DNA from: Serpula lacrymans var. lacrymans S7.9
Taxonomy: Eukaryota > Basidiomycota > Agaricomycetes > Boletales > Serpulaceae
DNA: 64,000 bases
Assembly (NCBI RefSeq): GCF_000218685.1
Contig: NW_006763302.1
Span: 1,098,868 to 1,162,867 of the forward strand
Direction: 5' to 3'
The translations under genes and the position numbers were made by a program. Shown in pieces: positions 43,544 to 55,491 of this stretch. The notes beneath the pieces were generated by a model, which was given only the letters and a program-made list of their open reading frames with translations, searched no databases and was not told the DNA's origin. Within the stretch, counting starts at the first letter, position 1, and every line of letters begins with the position of its first letter.

Positions 43544-45063
43544 TGTCATGCACCAAAGTTGATTGGTGGCATGGACAGGTGTCAATAACGAAGCGGATAT
43601 TCAAAAAGACTTGCCTTTGCGCCACACAGGCACAGTGCCACGTGGAATAGCAATCTAGTCACGCTCACCTTTGCTTTCCATTTCGTACTTTTGGCATTTT
43701 GGCATTTTGGCAAATTTTTGCGTTGCCACTGGCTACACATTGCATTGCGCCCTTGTTTTTGTTGTTTCCCTTACTCCCCTTCCTCTTCTTTTTATTCTCA
43801 CTTGATGGTTGTTTCTGGATCCCCATTCTAATCCACTTTTTCATCACCTCCACCCTCCTCCTCCTTCTCTTATTTGCACCCCCACTATTTCTGATGTCAT
43901 CACTTCCTATCCGCTTCCGTCGCCAATCCGTTGACTACCACGTGCCACTGCTGATATCAGCAAAGCCCCGGCGGCCAGTCCAAATAGGGCAACAGGTCCA
44001 TCTTCATGACATCAATCTGCCATCATATACTATCAAAACATCGGCCGCTCATCTTGCCTGGTTGGAGCGTGGGTGGGTAGTTTTTGAGCTGGAGAAGGTT
44101 TATCCTCTTGCATTGCCCATGTTCATTGCTGTCCCATTCACTTGGGTACACTTATCTTTTGTCCATTGTCTTCACTACAGCTACACCTACCACACGCTGC
44201 CTGGGACTCACTTGTTCCAAATTGGAACTACTCCTCTCCCTTCCTCATTTGATCAGGTGGTCCAACACAACCAATCCATTGGTAAGGCCATGGAACTGTC
44301 AGATTTGGACTAGGTGGTGGACCGGTGGCTCCAGTTTCTTTTTCTTCAGCAGAACATTCATTTACAGTGCAATTATTTTTGATTTTTGAATCATTTTTAT
44401 GGACACATATTTTTTTAGAATGCCTGACTGACAATAAAGGAACTGTGTTGATACTGATAGTGTTTTGCCTTGCCCTTTTTTTACTGCATCTTCTCATGAC
44501 ATCACAATTTTCTTGCTCTCTTTTTGCTATTTGGACTTTCTTTTATGGCTGTACAAACCTGTGACATTACTTACATAGCATTCATTGTTCTATCCCTTTC
44601 TTTTCCTTTTTTGACAATCTTATCCTGTACTACCTATGCAGGATTTGTCAGCGTATATTCCTTCCTTCATGTTCGTTCTCATTCTTTTTGCACAGCTATA
44701 CTGTGCATAGCCTACTTTTCTTTTACTATATAAACCCCTGTATTTTACCTTGTAAAGAACAGGAACTCCAATCCAGACTTCTTCTCTAATCTCAAGTTCA
44801 CTACTCTGCTACTTGTGATCCAGTGTGGTCACAACACTTCCCATTGTTACCACTGTTAACTGCTGTCATCGTCACTCATCACTTTTGAGAATGATTATCA
44901 TCCCTTTCAATTAGAGTCCTTCTGAGCACTACAGTTTGTGCATCAGGAGCCTGCTATCACTGGGAAGCTTGTCACCCCGTTATCTTGTTGTTCTCAAACC
45001 TACCTTGTGCTACAATTAGCAAGGTAGTGCTCGTCTATACTCATCACAAAGCCCCTATCTTTC
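43544..45063 (+). mobile_element. R1 repeat copy B, 3' end lost
   Basis: Starts TGTCATGCACC after GTGC and keeps the segment missing from copy A, including the TATA-like CTATATAAACCCC at about 44731. It ends abruptly at the LTR of the second Gypsy-B copy; the last 260 bases or so are missing. Confidence 0.78.
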
Positions 45064-45453
45064 TGTAACAACCAAGAGTGATCTACTCTGGCGCACACAA
45101 AACACACTAAAGTGAAGATGAAGTTTGGGGAGTGGTTACCCCTTGAGCTGCAGTGAGTTAGTTGGTATACAACAGGAGGACTCGCTGAGGAGTCTCCTGG
45201 ATCTATTGGGGTATATATACTACTACAGGTTTGTTTGTACATGTGTACTATACAGTTGATAAAGGCAGTGGCTTGATGATGTCATAGGGCCTAGCCCGTA
45301 TGGCCAGCTCCACTGCGTGAGAGAGTTAAGTCCAAAAATAAAAGGAAGGCAACGCGGTGCGAGAAAGGGAAGTGCCGCGTGGCAATTAAGGTATAAAGTT
45401 AAAGTGGAGAATAAAAGGAAAAGGAGATGTCCGGAAATTGTGTTATCGTAACA
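45064..45453 (-). repeat. 3' LTR of the second Gypsy-B copy
   Basis: TGTAACAACC...TCGTAACA, 390 bases, minus orientation, followed by CTACCCCCCTTCT (the purine tract on the minus strand). Inserted in R1-B. Confidence 0.85.
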
Positions 45454-45464
45454 CTACCCCCCTT

Positions 45465-48400
45465 CTAAGGCTCGACTTCCAGGCGAGACCAAATACCGGA
45501 GGTAGTAGTAAAATGTTTGGGCATCGGTTGGAAAAGAGAATTACAAAGTTTCAAATCCATGCCTCTAAGCTTCCTGGGAGCTGCGGGATTCTTGGAATAA
45601 AATTCGCAAACAGCATTGCGGGAGTTTTCCAGATGGGTTTCTGGTTCCCACGTTCTGTCCTCGTCTCCATAGCCCTTCCATAGGACTAGGAACTCTAATT
45701 TTCCACGCTTCAAGCGTGCATCTACCACTCGTTCGACTTCGAACTCTTCTTCACCTTCCTGGGTGACTACTACCGGTCTGGGCCGGTCTACGCGCTGTCC
45801 CGGCAGCGGTCCCTTGTAGGGTTTCACACGGCTAATGTTAACCGTGGGTACCACCCTCATTCTTTTTGGGAGTTCCAGCTCCAACGCATTAGGTTTGACT
45901 TCCTTAATCCGGTAAGGGCCAATCCACTTTTCGGTCAGTTTTCTAGACTGCCGGTCTTTCAATTTTAAGTGGTCGGTGTCTAACCAAACCAGGTCGCCAA
46001 CCTTGTAGTCAGGGGCCTTAGAGCGTCTACGCTCTGCCCTGTCTTTCATCTGCTGTGCAGTTCTAAATAGCGCCTTGCGCGTTTTGTCTAGGACAGACTT
46101 CATGTCTTTTGCCATGTTCTCGGCAGCCTCGTTCTTGCTTTTGCCAGGCTCTACACCCATTCTAGGGAGGTACGATCTAGTAACCTCGAATGGTGCCTTG
46201 CCTGTAGCCGACGACTGTTTAATATTGTAAGAGAACTGGGCTATCTTCAGCCACTTGGCCCAATCCGTCTGCCTGTCATTAATAAATATACGGAGATATT
46301 GTTTCAACTCCTGGTTGAGTCTCTCCGTTTGTCCATTGGTTTGCGGATGGAATGCCGTTGATAATTTAGGTTTGATGCCCAGCATCCGGCATAATTCTTT
46401 CGTAAATTCGCTAGCGAATTGCGGTCCTCTATCGGAGATTACCGTCTCTGGTAACCCATGGATGGACCATACAAAATTTTTAAATAAGTCTGCCGTACCG
46501 GCGGCGGTGATGGTTTTATTGGTGGGTATGAATACCACTTCTTTGGAGAAGCGGTCTACTACCACCATTACCGAATCGTACCAGTTTGACTCGGGCAGAT
46601 CCGTCGTGAAGTCCACCAATATATCATGCCAGGGGCCAGCTGGTATCGGGTTCGGCATTAGTTTACCGGCCGGCGGTTGGTGAGAGTTCTTGGCCATGGC
46701 GCATCTTAGACAGGATTTTACGTATTCTTGTACGTCTTTGACCATGCCAGGCCACATGTAGTTTCTGGAGATCAACTCCATCGTTCGTTGCCATCCAGGG
46801 TGCCCAGCCACTGGAGTGTTGTGATGTCTATCTATTGCCTTGATCCTTGCGGACTCAGGCACATATATTTTGTTTTTGAAATGAAAGAGCCCGTCTTTCC
46901 ATAAATAATTTTCATTGCCGTCAAGGCGCGCCTTTTCCTCTGAGGAGATGTCTTTCCTGAAGACTTCTAGAAGATCAGAATCTTGCCCGATTCTAACATT
47001 GGCGACCCTTGATTGGTCTATCAAGGTGACACCTTTGTTGTCATCTTGAATGCCGTTGGCATGGTCCTCTCTTCTAGATAAAGTGTCCGCTTTCCCCATT
47101 GAGCTTCCAGGCTTATGAATTAATTTATAATTAAACCTTGACAAGTACACCGCATAGCGGGCCTGTCTTCGGTTCAAGTCTCGGGCCGTCATGAAGTACT
47201 CTAGGTTTTTATGATCGGTCCAAATTTCAAATTGGTGCCTAGCACCTTCTAAGTAGTGCCGCCAGTGCTTTAAAGCTCTAATGATGGCCAGCATCTCTTT
47301 GTCATAAATTTGATAGTTGCGCTCTGTAGGCGACAAACTATGCGATAAATAGGCACAAGGCCTCCAAAGATTGTCAGGGCATTTGATTGATAAAACAGCC
47401 CCAGTGGCGAAGTCAGAAGAGTCAGTTTCTAGCCGGAACTCTTTGTCTAACTCAGGAAATGCCAATATGGGCGCTGTTGTAAATGCCTGTTTAAGCTTAT
47501 CAAAAGCTTCTTGTTCTTTGGCGCCCCAATGCCAAACAATGTCCTGTTTTGTGAGATCGTTCAACGGTCTCGTGATTTTCGCGAAGTCTTTGATAAACCT
47601 TCAGTAGAAATTGCCTAGGCCAAGGAAGGCCCTAACTCCTTTGACGCGAGTAGGTTCTGGCCATTCCAAAATAGCTTGAACTTTCTCAGGGTTCATCTGA
47701 TTCCGTTCTGGCCTATGATCATACCGAGGAAGTCTACTTCCTTCACTTTAAAGTTACATTTTTTGGGTTTGACGAATAGGTCCCGTTCCTGTAAGCGTCG
47801 AAGGACTTCTTGCACGATCTGGTCGTGCTCAGCCTCATCGTCCGACTTCGTAAATATTAATAAATTGTCAATGTAAATGACGACACAGTTCTCCATATCC
47901 GCAAAGATCTCGTTCATCATGCTCTGGAAGGTCGCTGGTTAATTGGTCAACCCAAAGAACATAACAAGGGGTTCGAAAGATCCTTGGTGGCACGTGAACG
48001 CGGCCTTCCAAGCATCTTCCTTTTTGATTCGTACATTATTGTACCCCCATCTGAGATCCATCTTAGTCAAGATCTTGGCGCCAGCCAATTTGTCCACTAA
48101 CTGACTAATCAAAGGCAGCGGATACGCATTTTTAACCGTGTGCTCATTCACGTAACGATAGTCCATAATCATGCGCTTCTTACCATCCTTTTTAGGAATG
48201 AAGAACACCGGGGATGTCATAGGACTTTTAGAAGATCTGATGTAACCCTTCCTTAGTTGTTCGTCTATGAAGCTAGATACCTTGTCTCTTTCGGGAGCAG
48301 AGAGTGTTAGTTTTGGTGATTCTGCACCTTTGTGCTACCTATATATTTTCATTCCTTTCTCTATCTATTCTTCTATCATTCACTATTGATTGTGTTCTCT

Positions 48401-49658
48401 ATTATTTTGCCTTTGTGGCTGCTTTGTTTACCTTTGTTTACAAAACTTCGGACAGTACTGCAGAGTCCAATGCTTCCTATTCTCTAGTTACTCACATTGG
48501 ACTCTAGGTACTGTATACCTGTCATACTCTCTAATAATAAAGTTACTCACATTGGACTCTAGTTCCAGTCCCTGATTGCTCTCAGCAAGTGGCTAGACAC
48601 TTCCTTCAAGCTTTGTTCTTAATAGAGAGTGGTATCATGTGTCCCTTCCTTGGTTTGAAGGTGTCTTTCAAATCTATGGCATGGTCCCAAGGCTTAGCCT
48701 CTGGGCAGCGCTCTGATTTGTGTTTCGAAAAGACTTTCCAGAAGTCGTGGTACTCGGGAGGTACCAGCCTCTTAATATCTTCCTCAGGTTTTACCTCATC
48801 ATCATCATCGTCGATCTTTTCTAAAGATCTGAGCTCGTAAACGTGACTAGCGTTTAACCTTTCGAGACGCTCATTGTGACGGACCTGATTCGGTTTACCC
48901 AAGTTTACACATTCCTGTGGACAACGTGACAATGTGACAACCCCTGTCTGCCAGTTGATCTCAGGATTGTGTTTAAATAGCCAGGTCCAGCCTAAGATTA
49001 AATTAATCTTCCCTAGTTGGGTAGCTTTGGCAGTGACTCGTTCTCTGTGTCCTTGGTATTCGACCACAAAAGAACATTTGTGTGTAATACAGCCACCTGC
49101 GTTAAGCGTACCGTCAACATTATAGATGGGAATAGATGTTTCTAGTTTTACAAGGGGGAGTCTAATTTGCTCCGCCCAGACCTGATCTATAAAAATCCCA
49201 TTAGCGCCTGAATCAAGTAGTGCGCTCGTTGAGTGTACTTTGCCCCTAGCAAGGTTTTCCACGCCAACGTCTAAACGGATCTCCTTTTGGAATAAATATG
49301 TGCGCATCAACACACGTCTTGGGATTTCGGGAAAGGGTGGCTCCGAAGAAGAAGAAGAAGAAGAAGGGGAAATCTCGAATGATACATGTTTTTCTATTTT
49401 TGTTTTACCAGAATCAAGCACCCTAGTGTTTGTCTCGCCGGGGCCACGCTCCAAGGGAGACGCTGGTGCAGTGGTAGTATCATAAATATTACAGTTACAT
49501 TTCTTTATACAGGTACAAGCTTCAGATAATAAAAATAGAAATTTATTTGCAAATTGGGGAGCCATCCCCGTCATTCCGTTATTGCTCGTGCAACACCCCA
49601 GAGCAGGGGCCACTTTGTTGTGGTTTACTTCATTTTGAGGTGGAGCTAAGGTAGCCAA
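45465..49658 (-). pseudogene. Second Gypsy-B copy, pol
   Basis: Minus strand from 49658: leader region, protease LLDSGANGIFID, a poly-Ser run from a GAA-type triplet repeat at about 49350, reverse transcriptase (split by a solo LTR at 48305-48624), motif YIDN, then from 47564 one open frame of 699 residues covering RNase H, complete integrase (CLRCAMAKNSHQPP, VISDRGPQF, QTERLNQEL) and chromodomain (VLWKGYGDEDRTWEPETHL) to RLEVEP. Defects: TGA at 47601-47603 where the first copy has CGA, a one-base deletion near 47695 and a stop at about 47940. Confidence 0.88.
48305..48624 (+). repeat. Solo LTR of copia-2 family
   Basis: 320 bases, TGTTAGTTTTGGTGATTCTG...TTGTTCTTAATA, with exact duplication GAGAG at 48300-48304 and 48625-48629. 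It lies inside the reverse transcriptase of the second Gypsy-B copy. Confidence 0.88.
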
Positions 49659-49663
49659 GTGAC

Positions 49664-50216
49664 CTAAGCTCCGAATGCTTTTCCCTGGGCCTTCATTTCG
49701 TTGACTTGTTGGTCGTAGAAAAAGGCCCGGATTTCGTCGTAAAAATGACCGGCTAAAGAGTTAAGCCGATTGTCCGGCTTTTCGGTTTCTAATTGGCGCG
49801 CCTGGCGCCCTTGGTTATTATTATTTTTTTGTTGGGCGGCCTGCGCCCCTTTTCTGCAATCTCGGGACATGTGTCCCTCTTGGCCGCAATTATAGCAGGC
49901 CCCTTTAAATCTGCGCGTCTGTCCTCAGGTTTACCTGTTTGAACAAACAGATCTGTTGCCGAGCCCAGTCACGCTCAGCTTGTGGTTTGAAGTATTTTTT
50001 GATCTCCTTCTTGAGATCATCCCAGGTAGGCCACACACCCGCGGTGTAGCATTCCTGAAGTCTTACTTGGGCGTATCGACCCGCCACAGGTCCTTTTAGT
50101 CGAGATAGCACCGCAGTGGCTACCTCAAAGTCATCGGCAAACGCGTCCCAGTTCGCCTTGACCCAAATCTGGAGTTTGATCCACCATTCGGCGAATTGCG
50201 CTCGGTCTCCCTCGAA
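49664..50216 (-). pseudogene. Second Gypsy-B copy, gag, truncated
   Basis: Minus strand. Contains FKPQAERDWARQQI, a damaged zinc-knuckle region (YNCGQEGHMSRDC-like at about 49850-49900), and the C-terminus ending KAQGKAFGA. At 50216 the reading breaks in the middle of AFEGDRAQF and joins Gypsy-D protease, so the gag start, leader and 5' LTR are deleted. Confidence 0.8.
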
Positions 50217-50510
50217 TCAACTATCGTCTCCTGTGGCGTCAAGAGGGACAGGGAGCAGTGTGGTGTTGAGGGTATACTTGTCAATCAGGCTTTGGTCAAT
50301 AACTGAGTTGGTGCAGCCGGAGTCAATAAGGGTAGGTACGGTGAATGTTTGTCTGTCGTCTGTGGTAGTAACTTCAGAAATGACATGGAGGCTGCGTTTT
50401 GGCATGGGTCTGTGTGGCGAGGTATAAGCATGGATGTGTTCCACAATATTCTCTTTGTCGTGATTCTTCAGCATCTGTATCGCTTACAGGGTAATATGCT
50501 CGTAGTGGTC
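50217..50510 (-). pseudogene. Gypsy-D protease fragment
   Basis: Minus strand: HAYTSPHRPMPKRSLHVISE, then protease core VPTLIDSGCTNSVIDQSLID and LLPVPLDATGD. It is cut on one side by the deletion joint with Gypsy-B gag and on the other by a solo LTR. Confidence 0.75.
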
Positions 50511-50910
50511 TGTTACGATAACACAATTTCCGGATATTTCCCTTTTTTTCATTCTCTGCTTTAACTTTACACTTTAGCTTTCACACATAGTGCCACGCGG
50601 CATTTCCCCTTTCTCGCGCCGCGTTGCCTTTCTCTTATTTTTAGATTCAACTCTCTCACATAGTGGAGCTGGCCATACGGGCTAGGCCCTATGACATCAT
50701 CAGCCACTGCCTCCATCAACTGTATAGTACACATGTACAAACAAACCTGTAGTAGTATATATACCCCAATAGATCCAGGTGACTCCTCAGCGAGTTCTCC
50801 TGTTGTATGCCAACTAACTCACTGCAGCCTAAGGGGTAACCACTCCCCAACTTCATCTTCTTTATAGTGTGTTCTGTGTGCGCTGGAGTAAATCACTCTT
50901 GGTTGTTACA
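50511..50910 (+). repeat. Solo LTR of Gypsy-B family
   Basis: 400 bases, TGTTACGATAAC...GGTTGTTACA, with exact duplication TGGTC at 50506-50510 and 50911-50915. Inserted in Gypsy-D. Confidence 0.9.
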
Positions 50911-52330
50911 TGGTCTTTATGCGCCCAGTTCCGTAGTAGAGCCCTCGCTCTTTCAGGTTTCTGGTCTTTGATGCGTCTGGCCAACCATTCCGGCAAATGT
51001 GGCTTTGAGTAGTTTTTGGTTACAGCACGTAGATGTTGATCGACTCGTTTTATTGCAGTCATTGGTAGGGTACAAGAGTTAGATACAACATTATGGGTCA
51101 GAGAGTCTGTGCTTACTCCTGACCATTCTGAAAATTGTGCTTCAATTTCTTTCAATGATGATGTAGTGGGAGTGTCTTTGGTTTCCTCTGTTTCCATATA
51201 ATGTATTGCCACCTTTTTATGTGGACAATTTCTAGCAATGTGACCTTGCTCGCCACAATTGTAACAAATAATATTCGGGTTGGGCCAACATTGTCTCTGT
51301 GTGTTTGAACTCCCAATCTCCATAGGTACACCTGATCCTCCAAATGTCCCTGCTGTGTTTGGATGAACTGCATTCTGGGGTGGCGGCCTCTGTGGTGGAG
51401 TATAATATAATTGTTGTTGGATATACTGTGGTCTTCGCGTCTCTGTACATGGTACTGTTTGTTGATGCTGTGGTGGCGGGTAATTTCGATTCTGTTGATA
51501 ACGCGGTTGATATCATTGGTACTGAGGCGGCGGCAGTCTCTGTGGTGGGGGTCTGTCTCTCCTCCTTTCCAGATTAAGTTCTTCATTTTGTTGCTCCCAC
51601 TTCCTGGCTGCTACCTTTTATTCTGAGTACGTGGTAGGCAGGTTTTCCTGTTGCAAAATACGATCACAAAGGAATTGAGAGAGGTTGCGGCGAAGGATAC
51701 TGTGAATGAATGGATAACTTCTGTGTGCATCTGGTGGCAATCCTGCTTCCATGAGTTTGGATTCAAGTCCTCCAAAGTAGGCATAAACTGTCATCTCTCT
51801 TTGCTCATAGCTATGAAGAGCAATTTCTGCTTTCAACTTGAGATGGGGGTTTAGGAATTTGTTATCTAATTCCTTGATGACCTCCGAGATAGTTCCCTAA
51901 TCTTGTGGTACAAATAAGTCTCCTAGCACCATGGTTTTGTTGTTGAAATTCACCTTCCAAGTGTGGCAGGCATCATTGGCATCATTGGCTTTATCGGACG
52001 AGATTCGGGATAATGCAAAGAGGATTTTGGAGGAGTTGGTTTGGAAACTTTTGGGATGAGCAAAAAAGTAGTTTGCCAATGTGTTCTTCCAGTCAACGTA
52101 CATTTCCTTTTTGCCAGTGGATTTGAATGGAGGAGAGACAAGGATAGCCTTGCTGCCTTGACTGGGTTTGTCGGTCATTCTTGCTGCTAGATTGGGTTCA
52201 AGGTCCAAAGACTCTTGATCAAACCAATCATCAGGTTGGTTTTTGAGTTGTGGATTCTGAGGTGGGGGAGGGAAGTCTTCTGGTCCAGCGGATTGATATA
52301 GATTGTTAGGTTCCAGGGCTTCAGCGGCAG
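50911..52330 (-). pseudogene. Gypsy-D gag
   Basis: Minus strand from about 52330. Capsid part: LVSPPFKSTGKKEMYVDWKN, AYFGGLESKLMEAGLPPDAH. Pro/Gln-rich linker, then zinc knuckle CYNCGEQGHIARNC at about 51250 and a linker with LPEWLARRIKDQKPERARAL. Stops at about 51896 (TAG) and 51618 (TAA) and frame changes break it. Confidence 0.78.
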
Positions 52331-53070
52331 CTCCTAGAAATTGTGGGGGGGATGTTTCGGGAGTGACAAGAGGACAAGGTTCTCAATAAGGTTACAGTTT
52401 TAAAGAGTTAGATAATGAGTCATAGATAATGAGTCTTTTAATTAAAGTCCGGGTCAAACACAAAGTTACTAGGAAAATCTCCTCCTTCTGCTTCCTGAGG
52501 TCTTCAGTACTCTATGCCTTCAGTAGACCCTTCGCTTTCCAACTCTGTCCCTTTGTCTGATTCTCCTCCAATTATATCTTCCAAAGAACTTCCTGTTTCT
52601 AATTCAATTCTTTCTGCGCAAGGTGCAAAAAGTTGTTCAACCGACGGAATGAGCAATGCTTCTCCTCTCTCTTTGACCTTGGTAGGTGTACAAGTATTGC
52701 GAGTAGATATGTGTTTGTCGACTGTGATTAACAACGGCCCAGAAGTTGCTTTGGATAACAGTTACGATGAAGTGTTCAGGGTAATTTGATTGCTGATTAA
52801 CAACGAACGGTGTAAGAATTTCTAAGACCCAGTAATACTTCTCGACGTATTCTGAGACATATCAAATATTGTCAATCCCAGTGGTGTAGTCTTCTCTGTC
52901 ATGAGCTTTCCTCTGTGCGGTTGCAATAAGCTGATCAAATCAAGCTAATCCTGCAACAACGCATCAGATTTGATCTTTGGTGGAAGGTGTGACAATGACA
53001 ATAGAGGTACTGTGTTGAAGACCAAAATGTGGTCCAAATGTGTCAAGATTGCCAATGCAAAAGTACTCAA

Positions 53071-53488
53071 TGTAACAACCAAGAGTTAGTTACTCTGGCG
53101 CACACAAGAACACACTTTAAAAAAGATGATGGGGGAGTGGTTACCCCTTAGGCTGCAGAGAGTTTGTTGGTTAACAACAGGAGGACTCACTGAGTCTCCT
53201 GGATCTATTGGGGTATATATATACTAATACAGAGTTGTTTGTACTTATGTACTATACAGCTGATAAAGATAGTAGCTGATGATGTCATGGGGCTTAGCCC
53301 GCATGACCAGCTCCACTGTGTGAGAGAGTTGTATCTAAAAATAAGAAGAAGGCAACGCAGCATGAGAAAAGAGGAGTTTGAACAAAAGGGGAAGTGCCAC
53401 ATGGCACCATGTGTGAAAGCTAAAGTATACAAGGTTTAAGCGGAGAATGAAAATGAAGGAAAGGTCCAAAAATTGTGTTATCGTAACA
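53071..53488 (-). repeat. Solo LTR of Gypsy-B family
   Basis: 418 bases, TGTAACAACC...TCGTAACA, with exact duplication CTCAA at 53066-53070 and 53489-53493. It retains the usual Gypsy-B U3 (unlike 30213-30633). Confidence 0.9.
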
Positions 53489-54115
53489 CTCAATGTGTAA
53501 CACTCAATGGGTTGATAATGGACTGGGGAAGCAGAGTAGATGTTGTAGTAGTCTTTGGTAAAAAAGGAAGAAGAGATACCGTAGGTAGGTTCTTCATCTG
53601 ACCTTTTCCTTAGAACAATACCGCAAAGCAAGGTATGTTCAAAACTGTAAGGGAGGAGTCGGCTGGGTATGCTGGGAAATGAGAGAGGGTAAATATGGTA
53701 AAGTTTGAGGAGGGAGGGAATATAGTCCTGTGAAATCAGATGCAAATTTTGTTCTTGTACGTTGGCTGCTCCTTTCAAAAGCTTAACCCTCTGAGTGTTC
53801 TCGTAACTTGGGCGTACTAGGCTCTCGAAGTAGTCGTACAACAGAATCTGACTGTGTTGCAGGAATATGAAGATTAAAAGTTCTCTCCGTGCTTTGTCTG
53901 AGATGTTGGAGTACCTCCTCAAGGCTCCTAGAATTTCTCCTACAGATGGCGGAATGGTAAAAGATGGATTGGGTGAGAGCAAGAGCGTCGTTTATGTCAA
54001 GGATGATTTCCTCCATTGGATCAATTGGAGAAAACAAAGCAGAGGAGTCCTGATAAAGTTCAGTGATCTACTTGACTGTTTCTTCCTCGTCTGGGGTACA
54101 GGCTTTGGTAGGGAA

Positions 54116-54435
54116 TATTAAGAACAAAGCTTGAAGGAAGTGTCTAGCCACTTGCTGAGAGCAATCAGGGACTGGAACTAGAGTCCAATGTGAGTAACTT
54201 TATTAGTAGAGAGTATGACAGGTATACAGTACCTAGAGTCCAATGTGAGTAACTAGAGAATAGGAAGCACTGGATTCTGCAGTACTGTCCGAAGTTTTGT
54301 AAACAAAGGTAAACAAAGCAGCCACAAAGGCGAAATAATAGAGAACACAATCAATAGTGAATGATAGAAGAATAGATAGAGAAAGGAATGAAAATATATA
54401 GGTAGCACAAAGGTGCAGAATCACCAAAACTAACA
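54116..54435 (-). repeat. Solo LTR of copia-2 family
   Basis: 320 bases, minus orientation, same family and length as 48305-48624. Flanks GGGAA and GGGAC suggest a duplication with one difference. Confidence 0.82.
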
Positions 54436-55037
54436 GGGACGGGGAGGACCAGGAGCGGCTTGTTGAGGGCTGTGAGGAAGTCTTTCTGGTGTCTGTGGTC
54501 CGCTTCTGACACCCACTCTTCTGAGTGCTGTTGGGATGTAGACACAATGAAGGTAAACAACGTTGCTGACGAGTTCAGTCTGAAGGTATCGGATGATAGC
54601 AAAAAGTGCGAGGAATTAGATGAGAGTGGTGATGGTAGATAAGACGTCCAGTTTGAGAGGACTGAACAACAATAGGTGTGGTAGTATGGATAGTAAAAGG
54701 TCAATGACGGTAGTGAGGAGAGGGATAGGGATGATAAAGCTGTGGAGAGGGTGACCATGAGGGTTTAGACCGGTGCAAAGGCAGTGACAGTCTTTTTGAG
54801 GTATAGCGAGATAGTCTTCCAAAGGGTCTCTGGAAGAGGATTTGGAGAAGGTGAGTTCAATATTCTATCAGGCAACAAATACAAAGCTATATAACAAAAC
54901 GTAATGCCTGGTCAAGTCCTTGCTAAAAGGCGGTGAAGCAGGGTATGAGAGTTGAAGAGTATTGATATAGGCACAAATCCAAACTCATATTGAACTAAGG
55001 AATAATACATCAAGTACGTACTTCCTTATATAACGAA

Positions 55038-55491
55038 TAACAATGGTCAGACCAAGAAAGGGAAGAGTTAAGAAAGTGGCCTGACCAATTTAACCAATAA
55101 GAAAAGAAAGAGAAAGTGGTTCGATCTATTGTATTTACTAATTACATGAGAGAAAGTATTGGTAAGAGGTGTATAATTGGCTGTATCAGTAAGCCCATGA
55201 GAAGGCGCTGACTCACAGCCTTCCTTGCTTATCAATATCCCTCCAATGTATTCCCAGATATAGCATTGGATTATTGCTATGTCATCTAGATATCTTCTCG
55301 AGGGTCTACAATGGTTCTCCTTCATTGTAAGTACAATAGAACGTGAGTATGAATGGAGAATAAGAAGAAAAAGGATAAAAGTAATAAAATGCCAGCTGTA
55401 ATCTCTAATCCAAGAGCGAGAGGAGTAACAGGGAATGAATTGGATAGCGACAACATGACGGGAATGCAATAAGAAAAATCAATTCCTCACA
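55038..55491 (-). repeat. 5' LTR of Gypsy-D
   Basis: About 454 bases; minus strand TGTGAGGAATTG...CCATTGTTA. It directly abuts Gypsy-C RNase H at 55492 (codons for AKYIKG). Confidence 0.75.

Larger units (their letters stand above)
52331..55037 (-). other. 5' region of Gypsy-D with unrecognised coding-like pieces and two solo LTRs
   Basis: Outside the solo LTRs (53071-53488 and 54116-54435) the minus strand has only short open stretches: SVEQLFAPCAERIELETGSS (about 52640), and around 53780-54037 a helical-looking piece, IILDINDALALTQSIFYHSA, continuing across the 54-kb LTR into LTALNKPLLVLP. No family is recognised. It may be a degenerate leader or N-terminal gag extension. Bases 52740-53070 and 54560-55037 show nothing definite. 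Confidence 0.35.
41349..55491 (-). mobile_element. Gypsy-D chromovirus with nested insertions, inside Gypsy-C
   Basis: Order on the plus strand: 3' LTR 41349-41807, chromodomain and integrase 41808-43543, R1-B, truncated Gypsy-B copy, protease and gag 50217-52330, 5' region with solo LTRs, 5' LTR 55038-55491. The reverse transcriptase is missing. Gypsy-C RNase H reads AKYIKG at 55492 and resumes at 41284. Confidence 0.75.

Noticed and set aside
49340..49375. GAA-type triplet repeat as a regulatory microsatellite
   Set aside because: It lies in the protease linker of the second Gypsy-B copy and simply encodes a poly-Ser run on the minus strand.
53335..53982. 215-codon minus-strand frame spanning the solo LTR at 53071-53488
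   Set aside because: It runs across the LTR boundary and the CTCAA duplication, so it is not an ancestral gene; no family recognised.
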